Shown here piece after piece: positions 45,560 through 58,009 of a DNA stretch of 64,000 nucleotides (the first letter of the stretch is position 1; every line of letters begins with the position of its first letter). Origin of the DNA: Lycorma delicatula. Its lineage: Eukaryota > Arthropoda > Insecta > Hemiptera > Fulgoridae. The notes below the pieces were generated by a model. The model was not told where the DNA came from, searched no databases, and saw only the letters and a list, made by a program, of their open reading frames with translations. The stretch covers positions 84,584,515 through 84,648,514 of the forward strand of contig NC_134456.1 of assembly GCF_047948215.1 (NCBI RefSeq), in the 5' to 3' direction. The position numbers and the translations under genes are program-made.

Positions 45560-47515
45560 GCAAAATGGAAAAGATTTTGGAAATAGATTCGTGCGGAGAT
45601 GTTTCTAAAGGTTTGGCCGATATTTCACTAGGCGATAGAAGCCGCTGAATGTTTACCAATTAATATCCTAATTCTCTTAAAAGAAAACATTTTAATTAAA
45701 TTTTGCAATTTAATATAAAGTGTATTAAATGACTGTAACATCCAATAAAATCTGAAATCCTGTACCGCCTTATCCATAAATCATCGAGCCAAAATTTAAC
45801 ATAAATTAAAACTTATGTAACCTGCAAATAGGATATTTTTAGTAATCCGTCTTGGAATTAAGCTAATTAGAACCCCCACCCGTAAATCCGATCTTCTTAA
45901 AAATCTCAGTACTGTAAACAACACATAACACTACCGCCGTACAAAAATTCCTACGATGCCCCCCAAAAAATTTAAATTTTAAACTCGCGGTAATTAACTC
46001 GTACGATTGTCCGATTAAGTTCAAAATTTAATGGCATCATTGCCGCATAAGTAAAAATATTTGAGCCAAATTTCAAGTGTTAATGTGTAGAAAGTCTGGC
46101 TATATTTACCAAAATAGATATTAAAAAATCGTACAAATGTAAAACAGTTTTATCGTAAATAGATAAAATAAACCGTACATCTTTCCAGAACCCAGTATTT
46201 CAATCGTGAAACGTCAAGAATTGCACAAAAACCCCATACGAAATTCTAACCTATCACCTATTTTCTCTTACAGCTACAGTACTACAACTACATATTTACT
46301 GTGGAGGGGGAAATTTATATATATATGATAATAATATCCACAGTAATAGTCTGTATGAAAGTATTGATTATCGTATTATGGAAATCTTTAAAAAGAAAAT
46401 ATTTTGCCGTTTCCAATCGATAAATTATCTCAAAATAATTAAGCACTTAATAAAAAGAAATAAATTTGTTTACTAATTAAAAAAAATTAAAAGGACTTTT
46501 CTATAGTCATACAACAAAGCTTATTTTTACTTTCCCGACAAAGTAAATTTATCAGTAAAGACCCACCTACCTATCACATTTTTTTACAAATCTTGACGTT
46601 TAATACTTCAAAAGATCCATTAAGACCAAAAAAATTCACAAACATTTTTTTTAGATTATGTACATACATACATAAATACACACATACCTACGATGTTAGG
46701 TACGTATGTCGCAATTCTTCTCACCAAATACTTTCAGACTGGAATCTATTTTGTTCAATTTGGTCAAAAGGTATTTACATTTAAGTCATTTATAATGTTT
46801 AAATTTTATGCAAATTTGTCGAAGGGATTGAAAGAAATTAGCAACTGCTATATTTTCGACTATTAATTAATTAACCGATTTTGAAGAAAACTTTGTAAGC
46901 AAAAAATTTAGTGTAAAAGATTTATAAATAAATATAATACAATTAAAAATGTAAAAAAAAATTCAATAAAAAAAGGAGGCATACTTTAGTACAGTCGTTA
47001 ACAGATCACAAAAACCTCCTTCTCATAAAGCAAATACTTCTAGTTTTTTCTCTCTTTTTTTTTAACTAAACAGATGAAGAAGACCAATTTGGTGCAAGAC
47101 GGTATGACATTAAAGCAGTCACCAGTTTTTCTTCTCTCTCTATTTTTTATAATCCATATGACGGTTATGTGTGCGAGTATTTTTTTAATACTTCACTTTA
47201 CTTGAGTAAAAATAAACGGCTTACTAACCGTATACTAAACTAAAATTCATTAACTAACTCTTTACATTACACGTTCACTTTCATCAGCGTTATTTATTAA
47301 TGACTAATCAAATACTAATAAAATAGAATTAGAAGTATGAAAATTTAATTACAATTAATAAAGTGTGCAAATGTTGTTTTACAAGAGTATTAAGCTATTA
47401 AAAGACAATTTACAAACAAGCGGATCCGTACGAAAATTTCACAATTTAAATATTATAAAAATAAATCACGTTAACTGCAGCAATAATTTATTTCTAAACA
47501 GAGGAAAAGTAAGTA
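45560..47515. other. AT-rich stretch, no gene recognised
   Basis: A short repeat D block lies at 46027-46050. No coding frame supported. Confidence 0.5.
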
Positions 47516-47760
47516 CAATAATTAAAATGTTACGATAACAAACTGCATAAAACATTAGAAAAAATGAAAAATACAACTGCTACATAACATTAGTACGTTC
47601 TTAAGTACAATCATGACGTTAGATAACATGAAAAACGAGTGTAAAATGACTGAAGTACCGGTATACAAATGTAGAATGATTGAAATGTTACAACAAACTG
47701 TATAGAATATTAGAAAACATTAAAAATACAGCTGCTACAAAACATTAACACTGATTCCGT
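47515..47760 (+). repeat. Local direct repeat
   Basis: A ~75 bp block starting near 47521 (AATGTTACGATAACAAACTG and following, with TACAACTGCTACATAACATT) recurs near 47683 (AATGTTACAACAAACTG, TACAGCTGCTACAAAACATT). The period is about 160 bp. Likely an old tandem duplication. Confidence 0.55.
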
Positions 47761-48213
47761 TGGTAACCCAAAAACCGGACGGAGGCGATTGACGCATCAA
47801 TGGGCCAGTGAGATAAATTTGAATTTAAACAAAGATTTTTGCTCTTTATACTCTCATTTTCTTTTCCGTTTTATGATGCCCTCTCGGAGGGTAATTCTCT
47901 ATTCTGCAAAACCGTCATCTTTCCTTAGCGTATTATGTAAAGGAGGATGAACCGATATTAATCAAATTTAAAGACGGTTCAGGAGAAATTGACTATTGTA
48001 GTGATATTATTTAAAATACTGTAAATTGTCAACCGTGTACTCGCACACCTCACCGTTATTAATAAATACAGTGTTTTTTGTCTTTTATTTTAAATTTAAA
48101 TTCTATTTATTTTATATTTTAAAAAGGTTAGTATAGCACATGCACCAGCTCTACATCTCTAAGACCTGGGAAATCGGTGAGAGGGCGTAATTGAAAGAAG
48201 ACTCGTACATAAT
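47760..48213. other. No gene recognised
   Basis: A slightly GC-richer patch at 47760-47830. Nothing identified. Confidence 0.4.
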
Positions 48214-48217
48214 ATAT

Positions 48218-49075
48218 TGTAACATGAACGGTATAACGGATTCCTACCTATTAATAAGAAAGCAGTATAAAATATAATAACGGGAGGAATTCAGAAAGGG
48301 GTAAAAGAAATCGTTTTAATAAAGGTAACAGGTCCAATTAACAATCGTCCTTTAAAACTGATGTTCTTCCGTGAGAAGAGTTACCGGACCGGAGTAGGAA
48401 TTTCATGGGAATATGCGAGACGGATGATCATTCTCACGCTTCGAGTTGGGTCCGGTCCGACAAGTAAAGAGGATAGAAGTATAAATACTCCGGGGAAGAC
48501 CAGTTGACTAGCGAGAAGAACTTGTCAAGCGAGACGTTATGATCCCAGTTCTGCGAGATGTGAGTCTGCGAGAGGGTGCTACGATACAGGAGTTATCATT
48601 CGAGTTTGAAACGCGAGTATTCTACGACGAGTAATCCTCGCAAAGGAAGCGAATTTCTAGTGAACTAAGTTCGGCACGATTACGGTGACGTCACGAGTAA
48701 TTCCAGTACACGAAAACAAGAAATGGTTCGGTGAGTTACTGTTCTTCTTCAAACTATATGTTGAAGATACAATGTACTAAATTTTAATCATAAATTGTTA
48801 GGGTAGTTTTATTTGTGAGCAGCAAAGGTATTTGCAGTAAAAGAACTTTCTCCTGTCTTATCTATTATACTATTGTTGTTAATACAAGACCAGTGGTTAA
48901 GACACGCGGTCATGATAATGTATTTTATCAAAGGGACTGAATTCTGCTTTTCATTATTTAAACTACCTGTGAATAAGTCCTGACGATTCCTTTAAATTCT
49001 GTTTTGTATGTAATCACTGTTTATTAATATTATTGTTGTGGTTGTGATTACTATTATTATTTGTTTATTATTGAC

Positions 49076-49123
<48 letters not shown>

Positions 49124-49290
49124 CTTGATTACTATAGTGAGTTGTTTATTAATCTGATTTATTATTACTGTTATTGTTATTATTGATTCCTCTTATTTTC
49201 TTATTTTTGTTTTTACATTAATAATAAAATTATATAAACATTTTCAATTGTCATCTCTCAAAATCCTGATCGAGCCGCGAACACTCGACA
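48218..49290 (+). mobile_element. Solo LTR of an LTR retrotransposon
   Basis: 1073 bp starting TGTAACATGAAC and ending GAACACTCGACA, the TG...CA form of LTR ends. The same 4 bp, ATAT, flanks both ends (48214-48217 and 49291-49294), a size typical of Ty3/gypsy insertions; because it is low-complexity, this is supporting evidence only. A TATAAATA box at 48480-48487 precedes a GACCAGTTGACTAGCGAG block, and AATAAA occurs at 49223-49228, so promoter and polyadenylation signals are in LTR order. No primer-binding site or gag-pol follows, so this is a solo LTR formed by recombination or a fragment. A related copy lies at 53672-54415. Confidence 0.7.
49081..49123 (+). repeat. (TTA)n microsatellite inside the LTR
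   Basis: Fourteen perfect units in a broader TTA-rich zone that is partly shared by the second LTR copy. Confidence 0.93.
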
Positions 49291-49294
49291 ATAT

Positions 49295-50005
49295 GTGCAG
49301 TCCAACAAGAACGAGATTGTCCCCGAGGTATAATCAACTAAACTAGAAATAATATATTTGAAAAGAGACGGACGGATGTACGTTAAATGTACTGTGTACG
49401 GTCGATAAAATTACAATAAACGTTGAATTCCAATATTTAGCACTCACTTTTTTCTCCTCATTCGCAAATGAAATTAGATTTTATCGCAATATTCGTAAGA
49501 ATGTATTTTTATGTTATTTGGTTAAATAAGATTTACCTTCTCTTTCCATAGCTGTAACTACGAAAACCGTTCATTTTCTGTTGACGCTAGGGTCGCTATT
49601 TTGTTCAATTTCGCATTCTTGTGCAATTATATAAAATCACATAACTGATTTTATAAGTGTTAAAAATCCCCAGATTCCTCAAACTGAACATTTAATAAAT
49701 TTTTCTGATATTGTATTTATTTTTTTTTTTACTTAACACATGATTTTAAGAAATAAAAAATAAAAAAGGTACAAACAAACGTTTTTTAATTATCGACAAT
49801 GACAGCGGTATATAAAGCATTATAATAATTGAGTTAGAATTATTTCTACTTGCGGAAAAAATTTGAGCATACTAACTGCTTATAATGAACTCCGAGTTGA
49901 TAAACATGACAACTATGACCACCGATAACCAGTTCACTGCAAAAACATTGCCTAACTTCAATGGTCAATAGTAAAATAACCATCATTTCAACCCACAATT
50001 GCAAG
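49295..50005. other. No gene recognised
   Basis: Sequence 3' of the LTR has no tRNA-complementary primer site and no open frame. Confidence 0.5.
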
Positions 50006-50288
50006 CTTCTCTCTCTTTTTCCTGCTTATCCTCCGGGAATTACAGTTCAAGTATTACTTCAGAGGATGATATGTATGTGTGTAAATGAAGTGCAGTCTTG
50101 TACAGTGTCACTTCGACACATTCCTGAGATGTGTGGTTAATTGAAACCCAACCACCAAAGAACGCCAGTATCCACGATGTAGTATTCAAATCCGTATAAA
50201 AGTAACTGCCTTTACTACGCTGTAACTTTCGACTTCCAAATCAGATAATTTGGGAAGACGCGTTCACCTCTAAACCAACCCGGTGGGT
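50006..50288 (-). mobile_element. tRNA-derived SINE-1, near full length
   Basis: Minus-strand copy. It ends with the AACCAACCCGGTGGG head and has the CCTCCGGGAATTACAGTTCA tail complement. The head palindrome is damaged to AATCAGATAATTTG. Confidence 0.85.
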
Positions 50289-50479
50289 AATTGCACGCTT
50301 CTAAACGAGTATAATACTACGACTTCCCATGTCCGGGTGATCGTTTTACAATACCTATGATAAATACGTAAGCCATTTAATTTTGGGAATGTTGTTTTCC
50401 TTAAGGAAGACTAACTTATTTTGAGATTAGCAATTAAAAGTAATGTAATAATAGAGCGATTTGCTGTACCATTAATTTT

Positions 50480-51300
50480 ATACAATCGATACTAAATTTT
50501 TGATTTGTTCTACCAAATAAAAACAACAAATTGAACCTTTATGACCCCAAAACACCGTTAGCATCACTTTAGTGGCTGACGAGTAGGTTTTGAATACTTT
50601 CCTGACGGGCGAACTTGGATGTTTCCATTTTATTCTCCGACGTTTGGATAGTCTCAAAATGATGAATCCGAGTTCCATCACAACTTATGATGCGGTGATC
50701 TAAAAACGGATTACCTTCCGCTAAAAACTTTGATAAATTTCACTACAAATGTAAATTCGGTTGTCTTTCTATTTTGAGTCGAGTGACTCGGAAAACACCT
50801 TTAACAACTTTTGCTTATAAATATTCAGCTTATGAATGTATAATGGAACGGAAAATTCCGTTACTCACACTACAAATTTAAACAATTTTCGCAAAAGTTT
50901 ATGCGTTTTGCCTTGCGAATAAGATCATTAATGGCATTTTACAAAGCAACAATCGAAACTTTCACCGGTCATCCGCTGCGATGAAAATCGGCAACACTTG
51001 TTCCGCCAGATACAAACTGTCGAACCGCTAATTAAAATTAATACGGTTTATATACTTTTTATCGTACCGTTCTAAAATTCGGCGAGTGAATTTCGGCCAG
51101 TTTTATAACTACTGAAAATAAAAATATCACAGCACGCTGTTCTTCTACGGTATACGTTTCAAGCGAAACCGAAATTTTGATACTAAGAAAAGAAGTTATA
51201 ATAATGGAAATTCTTTTACTATCAGCTGATATTTTCATTGTCAAGGATGCCGATTTGAACGTAAGACAGTTTCAGTTTGTTCTATTAAATAGTTTTTCTG
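50480..51300 (-). pseudogene. mariner transposase pseudogene, C-terminally truncated
   Basis: Minus strand. Near 50690-50640 it reads CDGTRIHHFE, matching the TGDETRIHHFEPE first-Asp motif of mariner transposases. IKWKHPSSPVRKVFKTYSSA and VMLTVFWGHKGSI follow (to about 50510), the segment that normally reads MLTVFWDSQG. An N-terminal remnant is seen near 51150-51070 (EEQRAVIFLFSVVIKLAEIH). Second and third catalytic motifs are absent. Same family as 59150-60190. Confidence 0.65.
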
Positions 51301-51304
51301 CACT

Positions 51305-53665
51305 TGCCATTAGTCCTTTAATTATTAAATGACCCTGGAACATTTAAAACATGAAAGTCTTTTACAGTTACATTGGACTGATAAAGGGTAGAATATTTTT
51401 TATTGTTAACAAGATATATAAAAAACGAGATTTAATAAGTTGAAAAAAAAATTACGTTAAATGTTTAGAACGGTATTTATGTAAAGCACAAAAGAGATCT
51501 GCAATTATTAAATCAATTTATTTACAAGAAATCGCATCAAATTTGCAGACAATAAACATTTAACTAGAAATATCAATTCAATATTTACACGTAAGCCATA
51601 TGACAAAACTTTGTCGCTATAGAAATACTATCGACAAAAAAAATCGTAAACATTTTAAAATTGAATAACTGTTATTAAAGCAGTGAAGAAAGTTTTTAAA
51701 TAATTCGAATTAACACGTAAAAATAAAGAACGTTTTAAAAATTCAGTCGATAGATAACATCCCTTTGTTTTTATGAAATTTTACTCGGATCGTTATATTT
51801 GAATATAATACGAGCAACCAATAATTAAATGTTACATTATCGAAAATACAACAATAAAATAAATATTTACGAAACGCGTGTGGAAAAGGTCAAAAAACCG
51901 ACATCGGGAATAGCTATAGCATGTCCGACTACAATTACAACGTTACATTGTTTTTTCTTCCTTTTATAGCGAAATATAAATTAACATTACAACCGAAAAA
52001 TAAAATATAGATATTTTATATAAAATATCGATATTCGAACGCTTAAAATCTTAAATGCGGTTTACCTTGAACCAGTTATATCCATTTTACAAATCAAAAA
52101 CATCGAGCGAAGATAAATTAAAAACAATTCGTATCATTTAATTATATAAACCACCATCGACTATAATAAACAATTAATTAATTAATTTCCGTGTCTAAAT
52201 AAAAATACCATGAAAATAGAAATACCTAACCGCAACTCTGTATTTAAAACCGTGTATTAACAAATAACAAAACTAAATATGAATAAAATAACATAAATAA
52301 AGATTAAGGAATACGTCTTAATTTGTCACGAAGCGTACAAAACATTTTTATTCGTTCACGCTGTAAGTTTTCCGAAATTTAAAAAGGGTTATCTTTTCTA
52401 TTCCTAATTCGATTTCCAAAAAAAAACTGAGAATAACAGAACAAACAATATATTTTTTTCACATTTTAACCTACAAAACTTTACTATATGAAACGTACGT
52501 TTTTTTTTTTACATATGCCCAATTAAATGATTGAATTTTTTCATTGTCTTGGCCAGATTTATCGCACACATTATCATTCACTGATAATTTTTTTTAATAA
52601 ATAGTATGGACCACACTCTGTAAAACGTTTTCAAAAATAAATTTAATTGTTGTCTTGTCTTTTAACCAGCTACCTACATGAAGTACAATATTTAACGATT
52701 GTAAACAGTACAGACCGTTGATGATCATGTGTATTTGAGAAGCAATAAGGGTGTCCGAATTATGGATTTCAGCATACAGTGAAGAAATAGGGAATCTATG
52801 CGAACCGGTTGCTAGAGCGATCGTCCATGAAAAATCTCTCCTTCTTTTAGACCCTAGCGATTGTCAACAACCACCAATGGTCAACAGAAAACTGATCCCG
52901 TTTAATTCGCTGAAAATTTCATCGCTCAAGAATCCAGTTCCATGAAACGCTCCGGTTCTTTCTGTACTGCAAGTTGCTCATTTCTAATAGAGTTCAACGA
53001 ATTCCTTAAATTAGAAACTACGCATAGAGATCATAGATGTTCTCCAAGTTATTAGAAACGTGTAGTATGTAAAAATTCTCAGCAGAAAGCGATGGCCTCC
53101 ACGTTCCCAAATTTGTCTAGTTCCGAATTTTTTTCTGGGGGGGGGGCCATTCAAAGGATAAATTTATGGATCAAATCCACATACTACTGGTCAACCGAAA
53201 GTAACCACAAAAAAGATATCATTGAAACACTATAGTGGATCGTTGCGCAAGCTCACTCTGAACATCTTTTACAAAAAATACGGTAAATAAAAAAACTTTT
53301 GTTAATGTAAATAAAGAATTTAATATAATTTACGTTCTCACTCTTTCATTTCATTCACGTCACAACTGGGTTTAGTATGTAGCGTTTGTTATGAGATACA
53401 CATTATAAGCATCTTCGAAATTTTAAGATGTTTACAAATAGTTTCATAACATTCCCCAAGCTTCGTCGGAAAAATTGTGTAACTCTGGCTTACCCCGTAA
53501 TTCCCCTTGACAGAATACTACTTAGCAGGAAGGTTAAGTTGGATAATGAAATATGTAAATGTAGACGTAAAGAACTATGCAAAGATAAGAAATTATTTTA
53601 TTCGAGAGTAAAATATTGAGATTCATGACCAATGTTGACCGTATTTTACCACCCTTTGATATTAT
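51305..53665. other. AT-rich stretch between two LTR copies, no gene recognised
   Basis: If the two LTR-like copies bracketed one element, gag-pol should lie here, but no retroelement motif is visible on either strand. A 64-codon plus frame at 52751-52945 is unrecognised. A G run (GGGGGGGG) occurs near 53140. Confidence 0.5.
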
Positions 53666-53671
53666 AAAAAA

Positions 53672-54415
53672 ACCGGTATAACGGATCTGAGTAACAGATT
53701 CCTACCAATTATTAAGTACTAGAAAATATAATAATTAAAGAAATCCAAAAAAGAGCTAAAAGAAACCCTTTTATTAAAGGTAAAAGGTCAGTTTAACAAT
53801 TGTCTTTTGTAATATTGCCCACTGACACACCTAAACAAATGTTTGTTCCGTGAGAAAAGTTACCAGACCAGGGTAAGAATTTCATGGGAACGTGTGAAGG
53901 CGGACGATCATTCTCACGCTTTGTGTTGGGTCCGGCAGGTAAAGCAGATAAGAGTAAAAATACTGCGGGGAAGACCAGTTGAAATCAATTCGGCGAATCA
54001 GTCTAAGCGAGACGTTACGTCGTCAGTCTCCGAGTGTTCTGCGAGGTCAGTGAAGAAGCATATTTCAAGTGAACTAAGTTCGGCACGATTACGGTGACGT
54101 TACAAGTAATTGCAGTACACGAAAAAAAGAATGAAGAATGGTTGAGTTGCTGTAAGACTATAAGTGAAAGAGATAATGTACTGAATTTCATTCATAAATT
54201 GTTAGGACAGGTCTATTTATGAACAGCAAAAGTGTTTGCAGTAAAAGAACTTTATAGCTGTCTTATCTGTTGGACTATTGTTGTTAATACAACAGTAGTG
54301 GTTAAAAGTGTTAAGAATAGCAGTCAGGCTATGTCTTTGTTCCTGTGAATAAATCCTGACGATTACTTTAAATTTTGTTATGTAATCTCTGTTTATTATT
54401 ATTATTGTTATTATT
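53672..54415 (+). mobile_element. LTR fragment, second copy
   Basis: Homologous to 48218-49070. Shared blocks include GGTATAACGGAT, TTTCATGGGAA, GGGGAAGACCAGTTGA and AGTTCGGCACGATTACGGTG. The 5' edge and the 3' ~200 bp are missing. The sequence passes into a LINE within its TTA-rich zone, so the LINE probably inserted here or the junction is a deletion. Confidence 0.7.
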
Positions 54416-54439
54416 CTCTTGGGAAAGCCCAGTAAAAAG

Positions 54440-56060
54440 CATCCTGGTCGGCCCAAAGGCAAGGCACAGGAGCTATAACTATTGTTCTGACATGCATTGT
54501 ATATGGTAACATGAACTATTGAATACCATGGGTGAGATATATGAATGAAAGACAAAATACCAGACATAAAATTGATGAACTGCGAGATGTTAACGGCCAT
54601 ATTCCCCCGTCTGCAGCTCCATCTGATGACGATCAGGTGGCCCTTCAATAACAGGCGTTATCTTATCGCTCGAGCTTGTGATGTACCGACGGACCAAGCG
54701 GCATGTATCCAGCAACAAAGCCTTCTGCTTTGCTTCTATTTCCGGAGATTCAGCAGTTGTTTTGCATGAACTTCCCGCAAATCCACAACGCCGCTTCCTC
54801 CTCTATTCCTGGACAGGTGAAACCGCTCGACGGAGCTGAGCGGGTGATGGGAGCGGTGTCGCGTGAACGATACACGCATCATTCTATTAAGTCCTTCAAG
54901 GTCTGTCCGCATCCAATTTATCACGCCAAAGCTATAGGAAATCAAAGGAACGGCAAATATGTTAATGGCTTTTACCTTATTAGAACCACTCAACTGGGAA
55001 CTAATGACGGCTCTTACTCTACTCTTGAAGCCAGATGTAAGGGCCTCTTTCGCTTGACTATGTCTAATTCCAATACCCTGCAGGAAACCAAGGTACTTAT
55101 ATGTCTCACCACACTGCATTGCATTCATGAGTGCAGGAGCATCCATTTGCGGCACTTCACACGCCTCAATCTGCGACCATTTTCCTCTCTTCATGGCATT
55201 GACCCTACACTTGTCAAGACCAAAACTCTTGCATATGTCGACACTGAACCTCTCGACTAATTTGACAAGTTGCCGGATCCCTTTTTCAGTGTCAGAAATA
55301 AGCTTAATATCATCCATATACATGAGGTGGCTAAAACTGTACTGCCCAAGAGCAAAACCCTTCTTGGACTTCTGTAAGATGGAAGACAGAGGGTTCAACG
55401 CTAAGCAAAACAACAGAGCGCTTAAGGAATCGCCCTGAAAAATGCCTCGGTTGATCTGTGTTACTCCGACCTTAACGGGGTTCTTATCTGGAATAGTCAA
55501 CAAAAGATTTGTGGACCACTAACCCATAACGACACTTAGGCACTCAACAACAACAGGATCAACTTTGTAGAGACGTAAGACCTCTATCAACCAGGAGTGC
55601 GGAACCGAGTCAAAGGCCTTCCTATAATCTATATAACCAGTATATAGGCTGCCCCGACTCTTCTTTGCTGTTACAGAGATAACGCTATCAATCACTAGCT
55701 GCTCTTTGCAGCCCCTACTACCCTGACGACACCCTTTCTGCTCCTCAGCTAAGATCTGATGCCTCTCAAGATGCTTATTGATTTTGGCAGTGAGAACAGA
55801 AGTAAAAAGCTTATATATTGTAGGGAGACAGGTAATAGGTCTGTACTTGGACGGGTCTGCCTTCGCAGCAGATTTCGGGATCAGATCCCCTGGGTGAAAA
55901 AGGTCGGCATTAGACTTGCATCTCGCAAGATGGCAGAGTAAAATTCTGCAAGACGCTTGTGAACAGAAGAAAAGCGCTTGTACCAATATTCCCATGACTA
56001 ACCGGAATTCAAAGGTGGGACCTCCAGATAAAAAGGCCGAGAAGCTACCACTCACGTACG
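54440..56060 (-). pseudogene. Non-LTR retrotransposon reverse transcriptase, single in-frame stop plus frameshifts
   Basis: Minus strand. 56055-55519 and 55503-54736 are the same frame, separated only by a TAG around 55516-55518. The first piece reads KYRPITCLPTIYKLFTSVLT, EEQKGCRQGSRGCKEQLVID and YIDYRKAFDSVPHSWL (motif A). The second reads INRGIFQGDSLSALLFCLAL and MYMDDIKLI; the two Asp codons of the YMDD box are at 55309-55314. The thumb and C-terminal part continue to about 54740, and an extra frame change near 54735 leads to TCRLVRRYITSS. Upstream, a 1-bp change near 55890 separates an earlier frame with KRFSSVHKRLAEFYSAIL. The QKGC...GCKEQL pattern recalls R2/R4-type elements, but no endonuclease domain was found. 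Best preserved LINE in the window. Confidence 0.85.
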
Positions 56061-56154
56061 GAGTCCGGCTAGCATATTAACTAACAAAAGCATTCATTAT
56101 GCGAAAATATGTAGCTTCCCTTCAGTAAAGGTTTTAGATATTAAATTTCTAAAC

Positions 56155-56194
56155 GGGCAGGGAGATATCTAAAAATTTATATATCTCCCTGCCC
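56155..56194. repeat. Perfect 14-bp inverted repeat (hairpin)
   Basis: Arms GGGCAGGGAGATAT (56155-56168) and ATATCTCCCTGCCC (56181-56194) enclose a 12-base loop. GC-rich in an AT-rich setting, ~100 bp beyond the 5' limit of the LINE reverse transcriptase. Confidence 0.8.
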
Positions 56195-56199
56195 ACTTC

Positions 56200-58005
56200 A
56201 TCGATAATAAACAAGATCAAATCGCAACGATATATCTAGACTAAAGTAATCGGTCCAAATTTTATCCGAATAACTCATTCAATCTGAAGATAGCAAAAAA
56301 TAATTCTTCCGTCATTTTTTAACCGTAAAATTGTTATTTGGTGATCAAGAACGTTGAAATCTTTAAAATTCAGACACGCAACAAGATCTGACCAGATTAG
56401 CATGCTTTCTTTTATACAATGTAATCCATAAAAATATATACCCGGGGAAAGTAAAACGATAAAACAAAATCAGTTGTGCCAAAAATAAAATACTTTAGAT
56501 TTATTCGCTGTAACTCACACACTATATATAATAACTTTCCGAATTCACTGTATAATAACGACCGTCTACTAATTTTATCATCAATGTTACTCGGTAATTA
56601 ATAATTTTATTAAAAAAAGAGAGTGCAATATTTATTTTAAATCTCACGGTACCGAAATTTCCCAAGTTGTTTATTATTTAATTTAAATTTACACACTGAA
56701 TATTAAATGTACAATTAAATTTTGGTTGTTCGCAATTTAGAAAAATTTTGCCCTTTTCAATATCTGGAAGGCACCCAACGTTGATTTATATTAGATGCGT
56801 GGACATTGTAGTATTTTTCCTCTCTGTAGCAGTTATTTAAAAAGTTTTTTCACGTACACTAACAAATTACTAAGAGAACTAAATTACTTCGTTTCAGTAT
56901 GTTAACATTTTATATTATACGAATTTTAGAAATAAATACAGAGGAAAACTGACAAATATAAATGAATGCTAACAATTTTAGAATAAAATTATTATTACTA
57001 TTATATCACCGTAAAAAAAATCCATGAATGCTTATTAATTACAGTGTCTGTTATACGACTATTTACCATCATCACGTAACTGATCTTCCTACGATAACTT
57101 TTAGCTAAATTATCTTTTCCATAAATCTCAACCCACAACCATTCTTTCATATTCAACCTATTTTGCTTTTATATTATTATTATTAATATAACAATAAGTT
57201 ATTTTAGAGAAAATTCTTTCACAGAATACGAACAATCCTGAATTTATTCTTAATAAATAAGGTATTATATGCTTGATTATCCACTTCATCATCATTTTTC
57301 TTCGCCAACAATACTCACGCTTGAAAGTCATACAAAATTAAATAGAATAAATAAAAACTGCAGTTCTTTTATAAGTGGAAAACTTAAAATTATGGATTTA
57401 AACAACTCTTTGAAGGACTGTAATATAATTTTCTCCCAACGGCACGGCAAAAAAGAAATCATTATTAGAAGATACAATCCTACATAATAAGATTTTAAAC
57501 AACATAATACAAATCAATATAATGTAGCAAGCAAACATTATATTAAAAGTATGCGAAGTGTAATATAAAAAAATGATCTATTTTTTCATTGATTAGTATC
57601 GATTACACGCGAATTAAAAAAATAGAATTAAATCTGAATCAGTAAGTATAAATATATATATATACTTCATTTCAGGAAAAAAGAAATTGAAGATAAATCT
57701 AGAAAAAAAAATGTAACATATTATTTGCCGACAAAAATGAAGCATTTGGCAATAGTTTTAATATATAAAATTTTAAGAAAATAGTAAAATCCATTTGTGT
57801 TTATTTTTTGTTTTTTATAATTCAAGGGAAATGACAGAACCATTAGAACAGGAGGATTTCGAGTGACTATTTAATTTCTGTTTCATCATCAAAAACGACA
57901 CTAGATTTATTGAAATTTAACATTGTAAAAACACTTTCCTGAAAAAAGAAACTTGAAAAATAAAGAGCTATACGAAAAAAACTAGTAAAAGAGAAATTGG
58001 AAGGG
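56200..58005. other. AT-rich stretch, no gene recognised
   Basis: No coding frame supported. A short TA run occurs near 57650. Confidence 0.5.
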
Positions 58006-58009
58006 GCTG

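Noticed and set aside
48218..54415. Two LTR-like copies in the same orientation as one complete LTR retrotransposon
   Set aside because: The interval has no gag-pol motif, the two copies are strongly diverged, and the first has its own matching 4-bp flanks.
54545..55438. Plus-strand frames of 74-185 codons
   Set aside because: Antisense to the reverse transcriptase with the YMDD motif.
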